Source of the DNA: Oscillospiraceae bacterium
Lineage (GTDB): Bacteria > Bacillota > Clostridia > Oscillospirales > Ruminococcaceae
DNA length: 43,759 nt
Assembly: GCA_014799395.1 (NCBI GenBank)
Contig: JAAVID010000014.1
Location: 1 to 43,759, forward strand
Direction of reading: 5' to 3'
The notes beneath the pieces were generated by a model. The model had not been told where the DNA came from. It saw nothing but the letters and a program-made list of their open reading frames with translations, and ran no database searches. Shown here piece after piece: positions 40,001 through 43,759 of this stretch. The translations under genes were made by a program, and so were the position numbers. Each line of letters starts with the position of its first letter. Position 1 is the stretch's first letter.

Positions 40001-40966
40001 ATGAAAACCGTATTGACAGATAACAGCTTATGCGCGTATACTCTGTTTGACGACGCGCCGTCCGAGTATATTTACAAATATATCCGGGCGCTCGCGGGCG
40101 CGGGCGTGCGGTATGTCGAAATTGACTTCCGTACCCTTATGAAGCTCCGCGAGCTCCCGAAGGGGATAGGCTATATTTTCCGGCTTGTCGACCCTATGTT
40201 CCTGAGATTGGCGGAGCTTTTCGATTTTGACTATATCCTCGTGACGTTCGCCGACGTGAGGAGAAAAATAAAGACCGATATTCCGATAATGCTGGAGCTT
40301 CCCGTTATCGACGGGTATTCGCGCAGAGTATTGCAGTACGCGGAACATTCTATGGACGGCAGGGTAACGGCGGTGAGGATACGCGGAAGTCACCCGCTTA
40401 TGACGCAGGAGGAAGCGCGGAAGTATGTGCTGGGACTGAAAAACGAGTTCCCGGTGCCTCTGGACTTCTGCCCGATGAACGACAATAAAACGGCGCTGGA
40501 CAGCGCGATGAAGTTCACGGCGGCGGGCGCGGACAGCGTTACGCTCACAATGGGCTTGACGGAGCGGTACTGCTCGCTGGAGGAGTATTTTTTCACGCTG
40601 ATGTCGGTCTACGAGTCGCTCCCGCCGGAGCTTCGGCTCAACCCGCTCTGCTCGGCGACGGTGTATCACCGCTATCTGTTCCGCAACAGAAACGGCGACG
40701 GGATAATGCATTATATGGATATTCTCGACCACGACATTCATTTTTTGCAAAACGCCGACACGGGCGAGCGCGTGCGTATCAAAATGGGGCTTAAGGACAC
40801 GGAATATCTTCACAGAACGTTCGTCTCGGCAATGGAGAGAATGGCGCGCGGCGAGGATATTCCCGATGATATATTTGAGGACATAAGCGACGCTATTCGG
40901 CATTACGATACCGATTTTTACAATTCCGAGCTTCTTAACCGAAAAAGAAAGGGCTTGCTGAACTAG
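40001..40966 (+). CDS. DRE-TIM metallolyase-like protein (divergent HMGL family)
   Basis: This 321-residue protein shows a faint match to the HMG-CoA lyase/isopropylmalate synthase TIM barrel. It has an initial strand VLTDNSLCAY where active members have DxTLRDG, then GAGVRYVEID. Later comes CPMNDNKTALDSAMKFTAAGADSVTLTM with ERYCSLEEYFFTLM, paralleling HND-x-GLA-x-A, AGA-x-x-h and NxxLEEV. The catalytic RD and the HxH metal pair are not kept, so catalysis by the usual mechanism is doubtful. AAAGG serves as SD. It heads a four-gene unit. Family call is moderate; role unknown. Confidence 0.55.
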   Translation: MKTVLTDNSLCAYTLFDDAPSEYIYKYIRALAGAGVRYVEIDFRTLMKLRELPKGIGYIFRLVDPMFLRLAELFDFDYILVTFADVRRKIKTDIPIMLELPVIDGYSRRVLQYAEHSMDGRVTAVRIRGSHPLMTQEEARKYVLGLKNEFPVPLDFCPMNDNKTALDSAMKFTAAGADSVTLTMGLTERYCSLEEYFFTLMSVYESLPPELRLNPLCSATVYHRYLFRNRNGDGIMHYMDILDHDIHFLQNADTGERVRIKMGLKDTEYLHRTFVSAMERMARGEDIPDDIFEDISDAIRHYDTDFYNSELLNRKRKGLLN

Positions 40967-40977
40967 GAGGAAAAATC

Positions 40978-41787
40978 GTGATAAAGCTTATCGCAAGTGA
41001 TATGGACGGCACTCTGCTGGACGACGAGAAGCGTCTGCCGCCCGATTTTTTGGAGGTCCTCGACGGGCTTATCGAGAGGAGCATTACGTTTACCGTCGCG
41101 AGCGGACGTACATACAGCGCTCTCGAGCATTTGTTTCCCGGGGAATATCGGGATAAAATAGCGTTTATATGCGATAACGGCGCGTGTACGGTTCTGAACG
41201 GCAAGCCCGTGAACGTCACACCGCTGGACGCGGAGACTTACCGCGAGCTGCTGGAGGCTTGCCGCGTGATAGGCGACCTGCGCGTGGTGGTGTGCGCGGA
41301 GAGCGGCGTTTATCACATAAATTCGGGCGATGAGTTTTCCGACGAGGTCGGGCGGTTCTACAAATCGCACAGCGCCGTGGAGGACTTGTTCGCCATAAGC
41401 GGGACGGTCTACAAGATCGCCGTGTGCGACGAGCGCGGAACGCTGGCTCACGGCAAGCCCGCCCTGGACGCGATATTCGGCGACAGGCTGAACGTCCAGG
41501 CTTCGGGCGTTGTCTGGATGGACGTTATGGCTTCGGGAGTGAGCAAGGGCGCGGCGCTGAAAGCGCTGCGGGATAAGCTCGGCGTTTCGAGGGGGGAAAC
41601 GATGGTGTTCGGAGATTACTTCAACGACGTGGATATGTTACAGCTCGCCGATTGGAGCTTCTGTATGGAGAACGGTCACGAGGACGTAAAGAAGCTGTGC
41701 AGATTTATCGCCCCCGACAACAATCACGGCGGGGTAACTCGGTGCATAAAAAAATACGCGTTGGAGGTCGGAGAATTTAGCGTATGA
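40978..41787 (+). CDS. Cof-type HAD phosphatase
   Basis: This 269-residue class IIB HAD hydrolase begins SDMDGTLLDDEK (nucleophile Asp8, Asp10). Next come TVASGRTYSAL and ICDNGA, a large C2 cap (about 85-180), the Lys in SGVSKGAALKAL and FGDYFNDVDML. Relatives hydrolyse sugar phosphates, pyridoxal phosphate or FMN, so the substrate is open. The start is a GTG at 40978 with a perfect AGGAGG 8 nt before. It overlaps the next gene by 4 nt. Confidence 0.9.
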   Translation: MIKLIASDMDGTLLDDEKRLPPDFLEVLDGLIERSITFTVASGRTYSALEHLFPGEYRDKIAFICDNGACTVLNGKPVNVTPLDAETYRELLEACRVIGDLRVVVCAESGVYHINSGDEFSDEVGRFYKSHSAVEDLFAISGTVYKIAVCDERGTLAHGKPALDAIFGDRLNVQASGVVWMDVMASGVSKGAALKALRDKLGVSRGETMVFGDYFNDVDMLQLADWSFCMENGHEDVKKLCRFIAPDNNHGGVTRCIKKYALEVGEFSV

Positions 41788-43043
41788 ACGGTTTGAATAT
41801 CGCGTTAATAATCGTACTGCTCGCGCTGTCGGCGTTCTTTTCGGCGTCCGAGACGGCTATTTCGAGCGCTAATCGGATACGTCTGAAAAATATGGCGGAG
41901 AACGGCTCGCGCGGCGCGGCGCGGGCGCTTGGCATTCTCAAAAAATACGACAAGGCGCTTACCACTATCCTTATCGGCAATAATATCGTTAATATCGCGA
42001 TGTCGTCTATCGCCACCATTATGGCGATAGCGGTGGTCGGCGAGCGGTACGGCTCGCTTGTCTCGACCGTCGCGACTACGCTGGTGGTATTGGTGGTCGG
42101 TGAGGTAATGCCCAAGGCTATCGCGAAAGACCACGCGGAGAGCGTTTGTATCGGCGTTTCGGCGGTCATCGCTTTGCTTACGGTGATCTTCACGCCGTTC
42201 TCGGCGTTTTTTATACTGCTGAAAAAGGGCGTCGCAAAGCTGTTTCATACCAAGGAGTCGGTGAGCGTTACCGAAGAGGAGCTTATGGCGATAATCGACG
42301 AGATAGAGGACGAGGGCGTTCTGGAGCAGCAGGAGAGCAACCTTGTGCGCAGCGCGCTGATGTTCGACGAGATAACGGTGGACGAGATAATCACGCCGAG
42401 AGTGCGCGTAGTCGCCGTTGACGTAAACGACGGCGCCGAGGAGGTACGCGCGAAATTTCTCAGCGAACAGTATTCGCGAATGCCCGTTATCGAGAAAACG
42501 CTGGACAATATAATCGGTATCATTAACGAAAAGGACTTTATCAAGGCTTACGAGGAAAAGGGCGCGGAGCTTATGATAAGCGAGCTGGTGCAGGAGACGG
42601 TGTATCTTCCGAGTATGGTCAAGATCTCCGAGGTCCTGAGAACTATGCAGAAGAAAAAGTGCCATATGAGCGTGGTGCTCGACCAGCACGGCGGAACGCT
42701 CGGCATAGTCACGATGGAGGACCTGCTCGAGGAGCTGGTCGGCGAGATATGGGACGAGAGCGACGAGGTAAAAAGCCCCGTCACGGCGCTTTCCGACAAG
42801 GTTTTCTCGGTGTACGGCGAGGTCTCGCTCAACAGTCTGCGGCGGTATTTTTCGGGTCACGATATTGAAGTCGAGATAGACAGCGAGGCGCATACGGTCG
42901 CGGGGTGGGTGCTGGAGCTTTTCGGGACTATCCCGAAAAGCGGCGACATTTCCGAGACGGAGGAGCTTACCGTGACGGTTCTCGAGGCGGAGGAGCTGCG
43001 CGTAAACAAGGTCAGGATAGAGCTTAAAGATAAGGATGAGTGA
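41784..43043 (+). CDS. CNNM/CorC-type membrane protein with CBS pair
   Basis: This 419-residue protein has an N-terminal DUF21 membrane domain (about 1-185) with ASETAISSANRIRLKNMAENG and GNNIVNIAMSS. Two CBS domains follow (about 205-325; ITPRVRVVAVDV, SRMPVIEKTLDNIIG, LDQHGGTLGIVTMEDLLEELVGEI). A CorC_HlyC domain closes it (about 340-415). These proteins export or regulate Mg2+ and Co2+; older annotation calls them hemolysins. The start overlaps the HAD gene by 4 nt (ATGA), and the next gene's ATG starts at its last base. Confidence 0.92.
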   Translation: MNGLNIALIIVLLALSAFFSASETAISSANRIRLKNMAENGSRGAARALGILKKYDKALTTILIGNNIVNIAMSSIATIMAIAVVGERYGSLVSTVATTLVVLVVGEVMPKAIAKDHAESVCIGVSAVIALLTVIFTPFSAFFILLKKGVAKLFHTKESVSVTEEELMAIIDEIEDEGVLEQQESNLVRSALMFDEITVDEIITPRVRVVAVDVNDGAEEVRAKFLSEQYSRMPVIEKTLDNIIGIINEKDFIKAYEEKGAELMISELVQETVYLPSMVKISEVLRTMQKKKCHMSVVLDQHGGTLGIVTMEDLLEELVGEIWDESDEVKSPVTALSDKVFSVYGEVSLNSLRRYFSGHDIEVEIDSEAHTVAGWVLELFGTIPKSGDISETEELTVTVLEAEELRVNKVRIELKDKDE

Positions 43044-43627
43044 TGAAAAATTTTTACATCGTGATAATAGCGTTATCGGGAATGTATCTTACGGTACAGC
43101 TTGTTGCGTGGCTGTTTTTCGGGAAGATGTTCTTTCCCGACGCGGGCGAGCTGTTTGCGGACAAGGACGACAAGAACCTGTGGCAGACGGTGTTCCCGAA
43201 GAATATGCTCAGGCTGATAATCGTTATCTTTACCGCGGCGGTAGCGGGCTTGCTTATGGACGCGGCGGGTCTGGCGGGGTGGATAACCCTGCCGCTTGGC
43301 GCGGTGGCGGGGGTCACGGTGAATTTCGTGATAAGCGTGGCGGTAAGTCCGCTGTACGATAAGGCCCGAAAAAACGGCGAGCCCACCGACGAGGAGCTGG
43401 AGGGGCTTGACGGAAAGGTCGTCGAGTATATAGACAAGGACAATTTCGGGGTCATCACGGTGAAGCACGGCACAAAGAGCTATCTGATGAGAGCGGTCTC
43501 GGCGAACGGGCGGAAGCTGGTAAAGGGCACGGCGGTGGTGGTGGTCTACGCGCAGGACGGGTGTTGTTTTGTCGAGAGCGCGGAGAGGCTCTATGATGTG
43601 CTGTTTGAGGAGGAGAGCGGGGAGTAA
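43043..43627 (+). CDS. NfeD-like membrane protein
   Basis: This 194-residue protein has a first membrane helix (about 2-26), two further ones (about 55-98) and a C-terminal OB-fold domain (about 118-190) from GLDGKVVEYIDKDNFG to LVKGTAVVVVY. This matches short NfeD-family proteins, which usually work with flotillin-like or membrane proteases; neither is in the window. The ATG at 43043 overlaps the preceding stop by one base (TGATG) with AAGGA upstream; a GTG three bases earlier is possible. It is the last gene seen. Confidence 0.75.
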   Translation: MKNFYIVIIALSGMYLTVQLVAWLFFGKMFFPDAGELFADKDDKNLWQTVFPKNMLRLIIVIFTAAVAGLLMDAAGLAGWITLPLGAVAGVTVNFVISVAVSPLYDKARKNGEPTDEELEGLDGKVVEYIDKDNFGVITVKHGTKSYLMRAVSANGRKLVKGTAVVVVYAQDGCCFVESAERLYDVLFEEESGE

Positions 43628-43707
43628 TTTTATTTGTTGTCGGCGGTGGTTTCGTTTATTTTAATTAAATTGTCGTCGCACGGTGCAAGAGGACACCCTT
43701 CGGGAAA

Positions 43708-43759
43708 GAGGGGGCTGGGTCTCGTGACGAATAGAGGACGTGTTACACAGCGCCCCCTC
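43708..43759. other. Long-range GC-rich inverted pair at the window edge
   Basis: GAGGGGGC (43708-43715) is complementary to GCCCCCTC (43752-43759), the final bases of the window. A small ACCCTTCGGG hairpin lies just before. No gene is seen after 43627. It may be another intergenic repeat that continues beyond the window. Confidence 0.35.

Overview
The window reads as a chromosomal segment of an anaerobic, Gram-positive Clostridia-type bacterium, probably a Ruminococcaceae/Oscillospiraceae relative. This is an inference from several signs: GC-rich codons inside genes but AT-rich intergenic DNA, strong AGGAGG-type ribosome sites, consensus sigma-A promoters (TTGACA/TTGAAA, 17 nt, TATAAT), a Firmicutes fab/acc cluster, cofactor-independent phosphoglycerate mutase, and a secG-rnr pair. 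No rRNA, tRNA, CRISPR array, transposase or intact phage gene was found. No taxonomic marker was available to test the placement.

Layout. 1-4.0 kb (+): a chain with a partial gene, a P-loop kinase, an MNT/HEPN toxin-antitoxin pair, nadB, nadC and a small fatty-acid-kinase-like domain protein. 4.0-4.3 kb: a large palindromic cassette between convergent genes. 4.35-6.9 kb (-): a PAS/PocR/GAF/GGDEF/EAL-type protein with decayed catalytic motifs. 7.2-8.5 kb (-): an ECF sigma factor and its putative membrane anti-sigma. 8.7-11.1 kb (-): a Phd-type antitoxin overlapping the fumarate hydratase alpha gene, and an amidohydrolase. 11.1-11.57 kb: a gene-free stretch with short spaced repeats.

11.57-13.9 kb (-): fabD-aroE-aroK. 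14.06-22.2 kb (+): fabH, a PIN toxin-antitoxin pair, fabG, fabF, accB, fabZ, accC, accD, accA, then acpP from its own promoter. Together these give malonyl-CoA synthesis and type II fatty acid elongation, but no enoyl-ACP reductase is present. A cloverleaf-like element follows acpP. 22.4-23 kb: a small membrane protein. 23.2-27.9 kb (+): the lower-glycolysis genes pgk, tpiA and gpmI, interleaved with a pentapeptide-repeat protein and a membrane protein.

28.0-33.3 kb (+): a coiled-coil protein with 21-bp repeats, then a three-gene group made of an EssC/FtsK-like protein with three decayed ATPase modules, an Hpt phosphotransfer protein and an HD-GYP response regulator. 33.3-33.6 kb: a second palindromic cassette, again between convergent genes. 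33.6-36.3 kb (-): secG (with an unusual Ser/Asp tail) and rnr. 36.5-39.2 kb (+): HAD phosphatase, DUF342 protein, and an NlpC/P60-like protein lacking its catalytic Cys and His. 39.3-39.75 kb (-): an anchored protein of unknown function. 40.0-43.6 kb (+): a DRE-TIM-like protein, a Cof-type HAD phosphatase, a CNNM/CorC membrane protein and an NfeD-like protein.

The strongest candidates for undescribed biology are the EssC-like/Hpt/HD-GYP group, the modular palindromic cassettes at gene 3' ends, the acpP-linked cloverleaf, and a recurring theme of enzyme folds that have lost catalytic residues (GGDEF/EAL, NlpC/P60, FtsK-like, DRE-TIM-like).
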